Assembly: GCF_036231905.1 (NCBI RefSeq)
Contig: NZ_JAZARE010000006.1
Location: 371,500 to 435,499, forward strand
Direction of reading: 5' to 3'
Origin: CAMLIZ01 sp036231905
GTDB taxonomy: Bacteria > Pseudomonadota > Gammaproteobacteria > Burkholderiales > Burkholderiaceae_C
DNA: 64,000 bases
The position numbers and the translations under genes are program-made. The notes below the pieces were generated by a model. That model was not told the DNA's origin and did no database searches. It worked only from the letters and a program-made list of their open reading frames with translations. Below, piece by piece: positions 1 through 9,851 of this stretch. Each line of letters begins with the position of its first letter. Position 1 is the first letter of the stretch.

Positions 1-1017
1 GGCCGGCGAACCGGACCCGGCCCACCCTGAAACGTGGGGCCCCTGCGCGGTCCAAGCCTCTGCGATCTGCCGCAGCTCGGCCGCAACCTCACCCCCGTCC
101 CGCGGCCTCTGGGCAGGCTGCCGTTGCAGCAAGCGGTCCATCAGCTCACCCAAGGCAAGTGGCAGGCCGGGGCGGAGCTCACTCAAGTGCGAGGGAGTCC
201 CTCGAGCGATGCGCAGCAGCAGCTGGCCCATGGACTGCGCTTCGTAAGGCAATCGCCCCGTCAGTAGCTGGAACAGCATGACGCCCAGCGCGTACAGGTC
301 AGCGCGGCCGTCGATCGCCCCTCCGGCCAACTGCTCGGGCGCCATGAAGGCGGGCGTGCCGAGCATCACGCCACTGCGGGACCGCGCGCTGTCCGACACC
401 CGCGCGATGCCGAAGTCGGTGACTTTCACCTGGTGGCGGGGCAGGTCCACCATCACGTTGGCCGGCTTGATGTCCCGGTGGACCACGCCCGCCGCGTGGG
501 AAAAGGCGAGCGCCTCGGCCACGCGGGCGCCGATGCGCAGGACAACCGGCTCGGGCAACAGCCGGGCGGGCCGGGTGTAACGAGTGAGGTCGCAGCCCGC
601 CAGCAGCTCCATGACGATGAAGCCTTCGCCCGACGCCTCGCCGCTGCCGTACACGGTCACGATGTCGGGGTGCCGCAGGCTCGCGGCGGAATCAGCCTCC
701 TGGAAGAAGCGCTTGCGCGCTTGCTCGAGGTCGGCGCCCTCGTATTCGGTGGCCAGAGGCAGCGTCTTGATGGCGACGACGGCCCCGGTGCGCGGATCCG
801 TCGCCGCGTAGAGCATGCCCTGCGCACCCCGCGCAATCAGGCGCTCGACGCGATAGCCGGCCAGCAAGGGCGCGGGTCTGAGCGCCCCTGTGGGGCCAGC
901 CTCGCCGGAGACGGCACTGCTCGCGGAGGGATCCAGGCGGCTGGCCGGCGGGCCGCCGGATGGCCGCCGCGTGGATTGCAGCGCACGGTGCCAGAACGAG
1001 TCGCGCAGGGCCTTCAT
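1..1017 (-). CDS. Serine/threonine protein kinase (3' end beyond window)
   Basis: This is a Hanks-type protein kinase that would phosphorylate Ser/Thr residues of partner proteins. The 339 codons in the window hold an approximately 50-residue N-terminal extension, then the kinase domain: the ATP-anchoring lysine in AIKTL, the catalytic loop HRDIKPAN, the metal-binding DFG followed by IAR, and the activation-segment end APEQ. The glycine-rich loop reads RGAQGM instead of the usual GxGxxG, so nucleotide binding may be atypical. The frame stays open to base 1, so the C-terminal part is not seen; no transmembrane segment lies in the visible part. The gene follows terC on the same strand with 44 bases between them. 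The ATG at 1017 has no clear ribosome-binding site and sits just behind a perfect hairpin; a GTG at 1044 is an alternative start. Confidence 0.9.
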   Translation of the reverse strand, partial: MKALRDSFWHRALQSTRRPSGGPPASRLDPSASSAVSGEAGPTGALRPAPLLAGYRVERLIARGAQGMLYAATDPRTGAVVAIKTLPLATEYEGADLEQARKRFFQEADSAASLRHPDIVTVYGSGEASGEGFIVMELLAGCDLTRYTRPARLLPEPVVLRIGARVAEALAFSHAAGVVHRDIKPANVMVDLPRHQVKVTDFGIARVSDSARSRSGVMLGTPAFMAPEQLAGGAIDGRADLYALGVMLFQLLTGRLPYEAQSMGQLLLRIARGTPSHLSELRPGLPLALGELMDRLLQRQPAQRPRDGGEVAAELRQIAEAWTAQGPHVSGWAGSGSPA

Positions 1018-1020
1018 GCG

Positions 1021-1046
1021 ATGTGCGTGCGGATACGCACGCACAT
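1021..1046 (-). other. Perfect hairpin between terC and the kinase gene
   Basis: Two 11-base arms (ATGTGCGTGCG and its complement) enclose the loop GATA. No T-run follows on the minus strand, so it is not a classical terminator. It ends four bases before the annotated kinase ATG, where a ribosome-binding site would be expected, so it could limit kinase translation or protect the terC transcript end. Confidence 0.55.
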
Positions 1047-1061
1047 TAGCACGGGGCGATG

Positions 1062-1802
1062 TTATGCGGCCGTCTTGCGGTTGCCCTGCATATGGGTCAC
1101 CCATTTCCCGAGGAGGAACACCAGTGCCGCGCCGGCGGCACCAGCGGAGTAGCGCACCCATGCCAGGGGTTCCGCCGCCGCACCGGCGTCCGCGGCAGCG
1201 AGCGGCAGGTAGGGCAACGCCGCCGGGTCGGTCACCGCCATGGTGCCGGCAATCCAGCCAAGGAGCATGCCACCCAGCGTGATGATCAGCGGGAACCGGT
1301 CCATGAGCTTGATGACCAGCTGGCTGCCCCACACGATGATGGGAATGCTGACAAGCAGGCCAAAGATCACCAGCGGCATCTGGTGGTCACCGCCGGCGGC
1401 CTGGGCCGCGCCTGCGATGGCGATCACGTTGTCCAGGCTCATGACGAAGTCGGCCACGATGACGGTCTTTACCGCAGCCCACAACTTGTCGCTCGCCTGG
1501 ATGTTGGCGTGGCCGTCTTCGTCCTCAGGCACCAGCAGCTTCACGCCGATCCATAGAAGCAGGAGCGCACCGACGATCTTGAGGTATGGAATGGCCAGCA
1601 GCGTCAGGGCGAAGAAGATCAGCACGACTCGCAACACGATGGCGCCTGCCGTACCCCACAGGATGCCGAGCGTTCGCTGCTTGGCCGGCAGCTGCCGGCA
1701 GGCCAGCGCAATGACGACCGCGTTGTCGCCACCGAGCAGGATGTCGATCATGATGATCTGGCCGACCGCGACCCAGAAGTCTGGCGTCATGAACTGTTCC
1801 AT
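1062..1802 (-). CDS. TerC-family integral membrane protein
   Basis: This 246-residue polytopic inner-membrane protein belongs to the TerC family (TerC/YjbE-like), whose members are linked to tellurite resistance and to metal, especially manganese, export. The two family signatures with conserved acidic residues are present: GGDN at residues 24-27 and SLDN at 122-125, each within a hydrophobic segment. About seven membrane segments are visible, with a charged cytoplasmic loop near residues 92-106 (PEDEDGHANI). The length fits the family. The gene lies between the sucCD terminator and the kinase gene and may be co-transcribed with the kinase. The substrate cannot be read from the sequence; metal export is a family-level inference. 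Confidence 0.85.
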   Translation of the reverse strand: MEQFMTPDFWVAVGQIIMIDILLGGDNAVVIALACRQLPAKQRTLGILWGTAGAIVLRVVLIFFALTLLAIPYLKIVGALLLLWIGVKLLVPEDEDGHANIQASDKLWAAVKTVIVADFVMSLDNVIAIAGAAQAAGGDHQMPLVIFGLLVSIPIIVWGSQLVIKLMDRFPLIITLGGMLLGWIAGTMAVTDPAALPYLPLAAADAGAAAEPLAWVRYSAGAAGAALVFLLGKWVTHMQGNRKTAA

Positions 1803-1889
1803 CTACCGATCCTTCGTGTCTTTGCGCGGAAAAGTGTAGGGGCGTGTGGCGGGCAGCGAAGTGCGTGGAACTACGTGCCGCCAAACGAA

Positions 1890-1915
1890 GAAGGCCGCAC
1901 AGGACGGCGGCCTTC
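1890..1915 (-). terminator. Intrinsic terminator of sucCD
   Basis: A 9-base perfect stem (GAAGGCCGC against GCGGCCTTC) with an 8-base loop lies 24 bases beyond the sucD stop codon. On the minus strand it is followed by a T-rich stretch (TTCGTTTGG). Position and direction fit termination of sucCD. Confidence 0.7.
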
Positions 1916-1938
1916 GATGCATGCAAGTCGGTCTCTGC

Positions 1939-2832
1939 TCAGAGCAGGCCCTTGAGCAGCTTGCCCATCTCCGAGGGGTTGCGCGTGACCGTGAACCCGC
2001 ACTCTTCCATGATGGCCAGCTTGGCGTCCGCGGTGTCGGCGCCGCCGCTGATCAGCGCGCCGGCATGGCCCATGCGCTTGCCGGCCGGCGCGGTGACACC
2101 GGCGATGAAACCGACCACCGGCTTCTTCATGTGTTCCTTGCACCAGCGGGCGGCATCCGCCTCGTCCGGGCCGCCGATCTCGCCGATCATGATCACCGCA
2201 TCGGTGTCCGGATCGTCGTTGAACAGGCGCATCACGTCGATGTGCTTCAGGCCATTGATCGGGTCGCCGCCGATGCCGACCGCGCTGCTCTGGCCGAGGC
2301 CGATCTCGGTGAGTTGGGCCACCGCTTCATAGGTGAGCGTGCCGGAGCGCGACACCACACCGATGCGGCCCTTGCGGTGGATGTGGCCGGGCATGATGCC
2401 GATCTTGATCTCTTCCGGTGTGATGAGGCCCGGGCAGTTGGGGCCCAGCAGCAGGGTTTCCTTGCCGCCGGCTGCGACCTTGGCCTTCATCTTGTTGCGC
2501 ACTTCCAGCATGTCCCGCACAGGGATGCCTTCGGTGATGCAGATCGCGAGGTCCAGGTCGGCCTCCACCGCTTCCCAGATGGCGGCTGCGGCGCCCGCGG
2601 GCGGCACGTAGATCACGCTGACGCTGGCGCCGGTGTTCGCCTTGGCGTCCTTGACGCTGGCGAAGATGGGAATGCCTTCGAAATCTTCGCCGGCCTTCTT
2701 GGGGTTCACGCCGGCGACGAAGCAGTTCTTGCCGTTGGCGTAGTCACGGCACATGCGGGTGTGGAACTGGCCCGTCTTGCCGGTGATGCCCTGGGTGATG
2801 ACCTTGGTGTCTTTGTTGATGAGGATGGACAT
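1939..2832 (-). CDS. sucD: Succinyl-CoA synthetase alpha subunit
   Basis: SucD is the 297-residue CoA-binding and phosphohistidine subunit of succinyl-CoA synthetase, which couples succinyl-CoA to succinate plus NTP in the TCA cycle. The protein starts MSILINKDTKVITQGITG, the usual N-terminus of the family, followed by the Rossmann-type CoA-binding domain. The glycine-rich phosphohistidine segment GHAGALISGG lies around residue 250 and carries the active-site histidine. The length is typical. It starts 20 bases after the sucC stop, so the two are one operon transcribed in the order sucC, sucD, and an intrinsic terminator follows. I chose the ATG at 2832 because the longer open frame upstream runs antisense-like through sucC. 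Confidence 0.97.
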   Translation of the reverse strand: MSILINKDTKVITQGITGKTGQFHTRMCRDYANGKNCFVAGVNPKKAGEDFEGIPIFASVKDAKANTGASVSVIYVPPAGAAAAIWEAVEADLDLAICITEGIPVRDMLEVRNKMKAKVAAGGKETLLLGPNCPGLITPEEIKIGIMPGHIHRKGRIGVVSRSGTLTYEAVAQLTEIGLGQSSAVGIGGDPINGLKHIDVMRLFNDDPDTDAVIMIGEIGGPDEADAARWCKEHMKKPVVGFIAGVTAPAGKRMGHAGALISGGADTADAKLAIMEECGFTVTRNPSEMGKLLKGLL

Positions 2833-2852
2833 GTGGATTCCTTGATCAGCGC

Positions 2853-4019
<1,167 letters not shown>

Positions 4020-4356
4020 GGGGCTGCAGTGTGAAGAGGAAAGGGAAACGGGACGAGCGCTAACGGATCGCGCGAACAGGCGCCTACGCCGGTGCACCGC
4101 GGCAGCGGCGCGCCCGAGGCGGGCAGTGCTGGAAGGCAGGGACACCCGCGCCTTGCACGTCGAGGGTTCGACGCTGCCTCTGCAATCGCTGCGTGGCGGC
4201 GGACGGGAGGAGCATGGCGGGCGGGGAAAGGCGGCTGCCGACCGCGGCGCGGTTTCAGCCGGTTTCGAAGACCGCGGACTTTAGCATGTTGCATTGCCGC
4301 AAAGCTGACGGCGGGCTGAACGCCTGGCCGCACCCTGAGCGGCAGGCAGCCGCGTG
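4020..4356. other. 337-base intergenic region upstream of sucC
   Basis: I see no convincing gene in this stretch between recX and sucC; the short frames in it lack recognisable protein features. A small inverted repeat, CGTCGA/TCGACG, lies at 4158-4173. A weak minus-strand -10-like TAAAGT lies near 4283-4288 and could begin a long sucCD leader. A short GCGGC/GCCGC hairpin sits just beyond the recX stop. Confidence 0.4.
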
Positions 4357-4875
4357 TCAGGCGATGTCGTCGGTGTCGCGGACCACGCGGCGCACCACCT
4401 CGGGCGAGAAACCGCGCTGAACCAGGAAGCGCATCTGGCGGGCGCGCTCCTTGGGGTCCCCCGCCGGCTCACCGAACTTGCGCCGCCAGACATCCTGCGC
4501 CCGCTGAAGCTCGGACTCGCGCAATTGCTGCTGCGTCGCCGCGTCCGCCGTCACGCCGTGCTGCGCCAGTTCCTGGCGGATGCGCAGGTTGCCGTAGCGG
4601 GCAGCCCGCGCGTTGATACGGCTTTCGACAAACCGCGCCTCGGACAGGTAGCGGTTGGCTTCCAGCCAGGCCAGCAATTGGTCAACGCAGCGCTCCGGAT
4701 CAGCGCAACCCGCCGCATCCGGCGCCTCGCCGGCCAAGGCACGTTGGGCTTCGCGCTCCTTCTGCTCCTTGCGGGCGGCCGCCAGCAACTTGCGGCGCAA
4801 CTCCGTGCGGCTGTGTTCGCGCTGGGCCAGCCACATCAGCGCACGGGCCTTGAGCGACAGGCGCTCCCGCGCCAT
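4357..4875 (-). CDS. recX: Regulatory protein RecX
   Basis: RecX binds RecA filaments and modulates, usually inhibits, their extension and recombinase activity. The 172-residue protein shows the RecX pattern of repeated helical segments: LSLKARALMWLAQREHSRTE at the N-terminus, a middle region with RYLSEARFVESRIN, and a C-terminal segment with RQMRFLVQRGFSPEVVRRV. A charged insertion around residues 30-60 is longer than in short homologues. Its start codon directly abuts the stop of the NTF2-like gene, with no spacer, so it is the last gene of a recA-led operon and should follow SOS control of recA. Confidence 0.92.
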   Translation of the reverse strand: MARERLSLKARALMWLAQREHSRTELRRKLLAAARKEQKEREAQRALAGEAPDAAGCADPERCVDQLLAWLEANRYLSEARFVESRINARAARYGNLRIRQELAQHGVTADAATQQQLRESELQRAQDVWRRKFGEPAGDPKERARQMRFLVQRGFSPEVVRRVVRDTDDIA

Positions 4876-5298
4876 CTACTGCACCGTGGGCACGCTGCCC
4901 CGGGTGTCCTGTGGCAGTTGGCGCCACCCGGGAAGCCGGCCTTCGCTGCGCCACGCAGGCGGCGCTTCGATGGTGGACCAGTACTCGTCCACTGCGGTGA
5001 TGAGCCCATCGCGCAGGCGGAACAGGCTGTTGGCGAACACCGTGGGCCCATCTTGCAGGGTGACCCGCACGATGGAGTGCACCCGCCCGTCGGCCAGCGC
5101 ATTCACCTCGATCAGGTGGATCTGCCAACCCTCCGGGTAGATGGCATTGACATGGATGATGGCGTCCGCCCCGGTGAACTGCTCGCCGCTGCTCCACCAG
5201 TGGCACACCGCGTCATCGGCGAACAGCGCACGCGCGTCCTGCCAGCGGCGGGCCTGGAACAGGGCCCAGAGCGCCCGCACCACCTCCGTGCCGGCCAC
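4876..5298 (-). CDS. NTF2/SnoaL-like domain protein between recA and recX
   Basis: This is a 140-residue protein with the look of a SnoaL/NTF2-like fold, a small alpha+beta cone that serves as an enzyme or binding domain. Supporting features are the N-terminal helices ending in ARALFADDAVCHWWSSGEQFTGADAI, a strand-rich middle, and the DG.I...DEYW pattern near the C-terminus that is common in ketosteroid-isomerase-like proteins. There is no signal peptide. It lies 10 bases after recA and directly abuts recX, so it is translated within the recA operon. Function is unknown. Its place between a recombinase and its modulator suggests, but does not prove, a DNA-damage-linked role. Confidence 0.8.
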   Translation of the reverse strand: MAGTEVVRALWALFQARRWQDARALFADDAVCHWWSSGEQFTGADAIIHVNAIYPEGWQIHLIEVNALADGRVHSIVRVTLQDGPTVFANSLFRLRDGLITAVDEYWSTIEAPPAWRSEGRLPGWRQLPQDTRGSVPTVQ

Positions 5299-5308
5299 CT
5301 GCAGCTCC

Positions 5309-6349
5309 TCAGTCGGCCGATACGGCCGGCGGCAGCAGCGGAATGCCCATGGCCTCGCGCACCTTGTTCTCGATCTCGACCGCCAGGTCGGGGTTCTCGC
5401 GCAGGAACTCGCGGGCGTTGTCCTTGCCCTGGCCGATCTTCTCGCCGTTGTAGGCGTACCAGGCGCCGGACTTGTCCAGCACCTTGCCGGCCACGCCCAT
5501 GTCGATGATCTCGCCCTCGCGGCTGATGCCCTCGCCGTAGAGGATGTCGAACTCGGCGGTCTTGAAGGGAGGCGCCACCTTGTTCTTGACGACCTTCACT
5601 TTGGTCTCGTTGCCGATGACCTCTTCGCCCTTCTTGATGCTGCCGATGCGGCGGATGTCCAGCCGCACGGAGGCATAGAACTTCAGCGCATTGCCGCCGG
5701 TGGTGGTTTCGGGGCTGCCGAACATCACGCCGATCTTCATGCGGATCTGGTTGATGAAGATGACCATGGTGTTGGTCTTCTTGATCGTGGACGTGAGCTT
5801 GCGCAGGGCCTGGCTCATCAGGCGCGCCTGCAGGCCGGGCAGGGAGTCGCCCATCTCGCCTTCGATTTCCGCCTTGGGGGTGAGCGCGGCCACCGAGTCC
5901 ACCACCACCAGGTCCACCGAGCCGGAGCGCACAAGCGCGTCGACGATTTCCAGCGCCTGCTCGCCGGTGTCAGGCTGGGAGATCAGCAGCTCCTGCAGGT
6001 TGACACCCAGCTTTTGCGCATAGGCGGTGTCCAGCGCGTGTTCGGCGTCGATGAATGCGCAGGTGCCGCCCTGCTTCTGCATTTCGGCGATGACCTGCAA
6101 GGTGAGCGTGGTCTTGCCCGACGATTCCGGGCCGTAGATCTCGACCACCCGGCCGCGCGGCAGGCCGCCGACGCCCAGCGCAATATCAAGGCCGAGCGAG
6201 CCGGTGGAGATGACCTGGATGTCCTCGATGACCTCGCCTTCGCCCAGGCGCATGATCGAGCCCTTGCCGAACTGCTTTTCAATCTGGGCCAGCGCGGCCT
6301 GCAGGGCCTTGGCTTTTTCGGTGTTCAGGGCTTTGACGGGTGCATCCAT
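5309..6349 (-). CDS. recA: Recombinase RecA
   Basis: RecA forms ATP-dependent filaments on single-stranded DNA, catalyses strand exchange and triggers LexA self-cleavage. The 346-residue protein is full length and canonical: Walker A GPESSGKT at residues 73-80, Walker B with VDLVVVDSVAAL, the L1/L2 DNA-binding loops (the L2 region contains FINQIRMKIGVMFG and GGNALKFYAS), and the C-terminal domain. The start at 6349 follows a GGAGA ribosome-binding site at suitable distance. It heads the recA-NTF2-like-recX operon and is divergent from a two-component regulator. A LexA-type box upstream implies SOS induction. Confidence 0.99.
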   Translation of the reverse strand: MDAPVKALNTEKAKALQAALAQIEKQFGKGSIMRLGEGEVIEDIQVISTGSLGLDIALGVGGLPRGRVVEIYGPESSGKTTLTLQVIAEMQKQGGTCAFIDAEHALDTAYAQKLGVNLQELLISQPDTGEQALEIVDALVRSGSVDLVVVDSVAALTPKAEIEGEMGDSLPGLQARLMSQALRKLTSTIKKTNTMVIFINQIRMKIGVMFGSPETTTGGNALKFYASVRLDIRRIGSIKKGEEVIGNETKVKVVKNKVAPPFKTAEFDILYGEGISREGEIIDMGVAGKVLDKSGAWYAYNGEKIGQGKDNAREFLRENPDLAVEIENKVREAMGIPLLPPAVSAD

Positions 6350-6375
6350 GCGAAATCTCCGGTGGGGTTGGGCGC

Positions 6376-6406
6376 ATTATGGCAGAGCGCCTGGATATTC
6401 GTACAG
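6376..6406 (-). promoter_or_regulatory. recA promoter with LexA-type SOS box
   Basis: On the minus strand a -10-like CATAAT lies at 6381-6376. The 16-mer CTGGATATTCGTACAG at 6391-6406 (plus orientation) matches the LexA consensus CTGT-N8-ACAG at all but one position. A 17-base spacer would place the -35 inside this box, so bound LexA would block RNA polymerase. This is the expected arrangement for an SOS-controlled recA. Confidence 0.65.
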
Positions 6407-6486
6407 TGATTCTCCGGCGTCAATCCGGGCTGCATCCCTAGAATCAGGCCGCGCCGCCGACAGCCGACGGACGGGGGAACAACGGC

Positions 6487-7158
<672 letters not shown>

Positions 7159-7195
7159 CCGCAACGGCGGCCGGGCCGCTGGGCGCCGCGGCATC

Positions 7196-8665
7196 ATGGC
7201 GGCGATGAAGGAACAGCGCTCCCTCTTCGGCGAGATCCTCGACTGGATGCTCGCGCCGCTGCTGCTGCTGTGGCCGATGAGCGTGGCGCTCACCTGGCTG
7301 GTGGCGCAGGGCATCGCCAGCCGGCCCTACGACCGCGAGCTGGGCGAGATGGCGCGCAACGTGGCCCGCCGGGTGGTGGTGGAGCAGGCTGAGCCCGCCC
7401 GCAAGCACACGGTGCGCCTGCGTACGCCCGAAGGGTTGACCGACCTGCTGCGCTCGGACGACACCGACCAGCTGTACTACCAGGTGCTGGGCCTGCGCGG
7501 CGAGCTGGTCAGCGGCGACCGCGAGCTGCCGGTGCCGGAGGAAGAGCGCGCCACCAGCAGCACCGAGCTGCGCTTTCGCGACGACACCGTGCGCGGCGAG
7601 CCGGTGCGCATCGCCTACCTGTGGCTGCCGCAGAGTGCGGCCACAGGGGAAACGCCGCCGCTGGTACAGGTGGCCGAAACCCTGGACAAGCGCTCGCGCC
7701 TGGCCACCGAGATCATCAAGGGCGTGATCCTGCCGCAGTTCGTGATCCTGCCGCTGGCGGTGCTGCTGGTGTGGCTGGCGCTGGCACGCGGCATCGCGCC
7801 GCTGAACGAGCTGCAGCACCGCATCCGCCAGCGCGAAAGCCATGACTTGAGCCCGATCGAGGAACACAGCGCGCCGGAGGAAGTGGCGCCGCTGGTGCGC
7901 GCCATCAACGACCTGCTGGCGCGGCTGGACCAGTCGATGAGCCGGCAGAAGCACTTCCTGGCCGATGCGGCGCACCAGCTCAAGACACCGCTGGCGGGCC
8001 TGCGCACCCAGGCCGAGCTGGCGCAGCAGGAAATCGATGCCGGGCGCCAGACGCCGCAGGAGATGAAACGCTCGCTGCAGCAGATCGCCCGCTCCAGCCA
8101 GCGCGCCGCCCACATGGTGAACCAGCTGCTCGCTCTGGCCCGCGCGGAAGACAGGGAGCAGGTGCAGAAGCGCCAGGACGTGCCACTGGCCCGACTGGCC
8201 ACCGAGACGGTGCGCGACTTCGTGCCGCGGGCGATGGACAAGCGCATCGACCTCGGCTACGAGGGCCCCGAGCGCGACGACCCGCGCTGCCGGCTGGCTG
8301 GCCAGCCGGTGCTGGTGCGTGAGCTGATCCGCAACCTGGTGGACAACGCCTTGCAGTACACACCCGCCGGCGGCACCGTCACCGTGCGTCTGATGCCCGA
8401 CCCGTTCGGGCAGGTGGTGGTGCTGCAGGTGGAGGACTCGGGGCCCGGCATCCCGGAAGCCGAACGGGAACTGGTGTTCCAGCCGTTCTACCGCGCCCTG
8501 GGCACCAACGTGGACGGCAGCGGCCTGGGCCTGGCCATCGTGCGCGAGATCGCGCAGCAGCACGGCGCCGAGGTGACGGTGGAGGATGCCCAGAAGCGCA
8601 GCCCCGCCGGCACGCCCGGCACACGCATCACCGTGCGCTTCCACGCCGAGCCGGCGGCCGCTTGA
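7196..8665 (+). CDS. Sensor histidine kinase (TctE-like)
   Basis: This is a 489-residue inner-membrane sensor kinase. A first membrane segment lies near residues 15-40, a sensor region resembling the 2CSK_N domain of TctE kinases follows (YDRELGEMARNVARRVV), and a second membrane segment near residues 175-200 leads into a HAMP-like linker. The H-box is FLADAAHQLKTPL with phospho-acceptor H260. The ATPase domain has the N-box NLVDNALQYTP, G1 DSGPGIP and G2 GSGLGLAIV. No strong ribosome-binding site precedes the ATG at 7196; the ATG at 7205 is possible. Together with the preceding regulator it forms a complete two-component system. The signal is unknown, with tricarboxylates a family-based guess. 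Confidence 0.9.
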   Translation: MAAMKEQRSLFGEILDWMLAPLLLLWPMSVALTWLVAQGIASRPYDRELGEMARNVARRVVVEQAEPARKHTVRLRTPEGLTDLLRSDDTDQLYYQVLGLRGELVSGDRELPVPEEERATSSTELRFRDDTVRGEPVRIAYLWLPQSAATGETPPLVQVAETLDKRSRLATEIIKGVILPQFVILPLAVLLVWLALARGIAPLNELQHRIRQRESHDLSPIEEHSAPEEVAPLVRAINDLLARLDQSMSRQKHFLADAAHQLKTPLAGLRTQAELAQQEIDAGRQTPQEMKRSLQQIARSSQRAAHMVNQLLALARAEDREQVQKRQDVPLARLATETVRDFVPRAMDKRIDLGYEGPERDDPRCRLAGQPVLVRELIRNLVDNALQYTPAGGTVTVRLMPDPFGQVVVLQVEDSGPGIPEAERELVFQPFYRALGTNVDGSGLGLAIVREIAQQHGAEVTVEDAQKRSPAGTPGTRITVRFHAEPAAA

Positions 8666-8696
8666 GCCGCATCCGCGGCGCGCAAGCGGCGGCCGC

Positions 8697-9851
8697 TCAG
8701 GTCTGCATCAGGCGCCGGCTGCGCGAGATCGACATCAGGATGCCCAGCCCCAGCCCCAGGGTCACCATCGCGGTGCCGCCATAGCTGATGAAGGGCAGCG
8801 GGATGCCCACCACCGGCAGGATGCCGCTCACCATGCCCATGTTGACGAAGGCATAAGTGAAGAAGCTCAGGGTGATCGCGCCGGCCAGCAGGCGCGAGAA
8901 CAGCGTGGGCGCTTCGGCCGCAATCATCAGGCCGCGGAAGATGAGGAACAGGAACCCCACCACCAGCAGCACCACGCCGATCAGGCCGAACTCTTCGGAG
9001 AACGCGGCAAAGATGAAGTCGGTGGTGCGCTCCGGAATGAACTCCAGATGGGTCTGCGTGCCCTTCATGAAGCCCTTGCCGCTGAGGCCGCCGGAGCCGA
9101 TGGCGATCATGCCCTGGATGATGTGGAAGCCCTTGCCCAGCGGATCGGTGGTGGGGTCCAGCAGCGTGCAGACGCGGTGCTTCTGGTACTCGCGCAAACC
9201 GGGCCAGTTGATCTCCGGCCTGCAGATCGTGTCGCCGTAGATCACGAGCGCGGTGATCGCGATCGCGCCCACCACCAGCACCGGCACGATGAGCTTCCAG
9301 TTCAGGCCGGCGAAGAAGATCACGTACAGCCCGGCCGACAGCACCAGGATGGCCGTGCCCAGGTCCGGCTGCTTCACGATCAGCCCCACCGGCAGTGCCA
9401 GCAACACCAGCGCCACCGCGAAGTCCAGGCCGCGCAGCTGGCCCTCGCGGCGCTGGAACCACCAGGCCAGCATCAGCGGCATCGCGATCTTCAGCACCTC
9501 GGAGGGCTGGATCACGACACCCACGTTGAGCCAGCGGGTGGCGCCTTTCTTGGTGATGCCCATCACCGCGGTGGCCACCAGCAGCGCCACGCCCACGGTG
9601 TACAGCGGCACCGCCAGCATCATCAGGCGCTGCGGCGGCACCTGGGCCACCAGGAACATCACGCCGAAGGCCAGCAGCATGTTGCGCGCATGGTCGGGAA
9701 AGCGCGTGCCCGAATCGAAGCCGGCCGAATACATGGTGACCAGCCCGAGCGCGCACAGCCACAGCACCGCCAGGCCGAGCAGGACGTCGAAGCCGATGAA
9801 AGCCGGCTTGATGCGCTGCCACAACGACGGCTTGTCAAATGCGGCGCTCAT
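8697..9851 (-). CDS. rodA: Rod shape-determining SEDS glycosyltransferase RodA
   Basis: RodA is the SEDS-family peptidoglycan polymerase that works with PBP2 and MreBCD in lateral wall growth. The 384-residue protein has about ten membrane segments and typical SEDS sequence: KPDLGTA-type motif present as KQPDLGTAIL, GWTYNP-like central region, and the C-terminal LPVVGIPLPFISYGGTAM. The length is standard. Its ATG at 9851 overlaps the mrdA stop by four bases (ATGA), so it is translationally coupled to its partner PBP2. It is the last gene of the mre cluster. Confidence 0.97.
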   Translation of the reverse strand: MSAAFDKPSLWQRIKPAFIGFDVLLGLAVLWLCALGLVTMYSAGFDSGTRFPDHARNMLLAFGVMFLVAQVPPQRLMMLAVPLYTVGVALLVATAVMGITKKGATRWLNVGVVIQPSEVLKIAMPLMLAWWFQRREGQLRGLDFAVALVLLALPVGLIVKQPDLGTAILVLSAGLYVIFFAGLNWKLIVPVLVVGAIAITALVIYGDTICRPEINWPGLREYQKHRVCTLLDPTTDPLGKGFHIIQGMIAIGSGGLSGKGFMKGTQTHLEFIPERTTDFIFAAFSEEFGLIGVVLLVVGFLFLIFRGLMIAAEAPTLFSRLLAGAITLSFFTYAFVNMGMVSGILPVVGIPLPFISYGGTAMVTLGLGLGILMSISRSRRLMQT

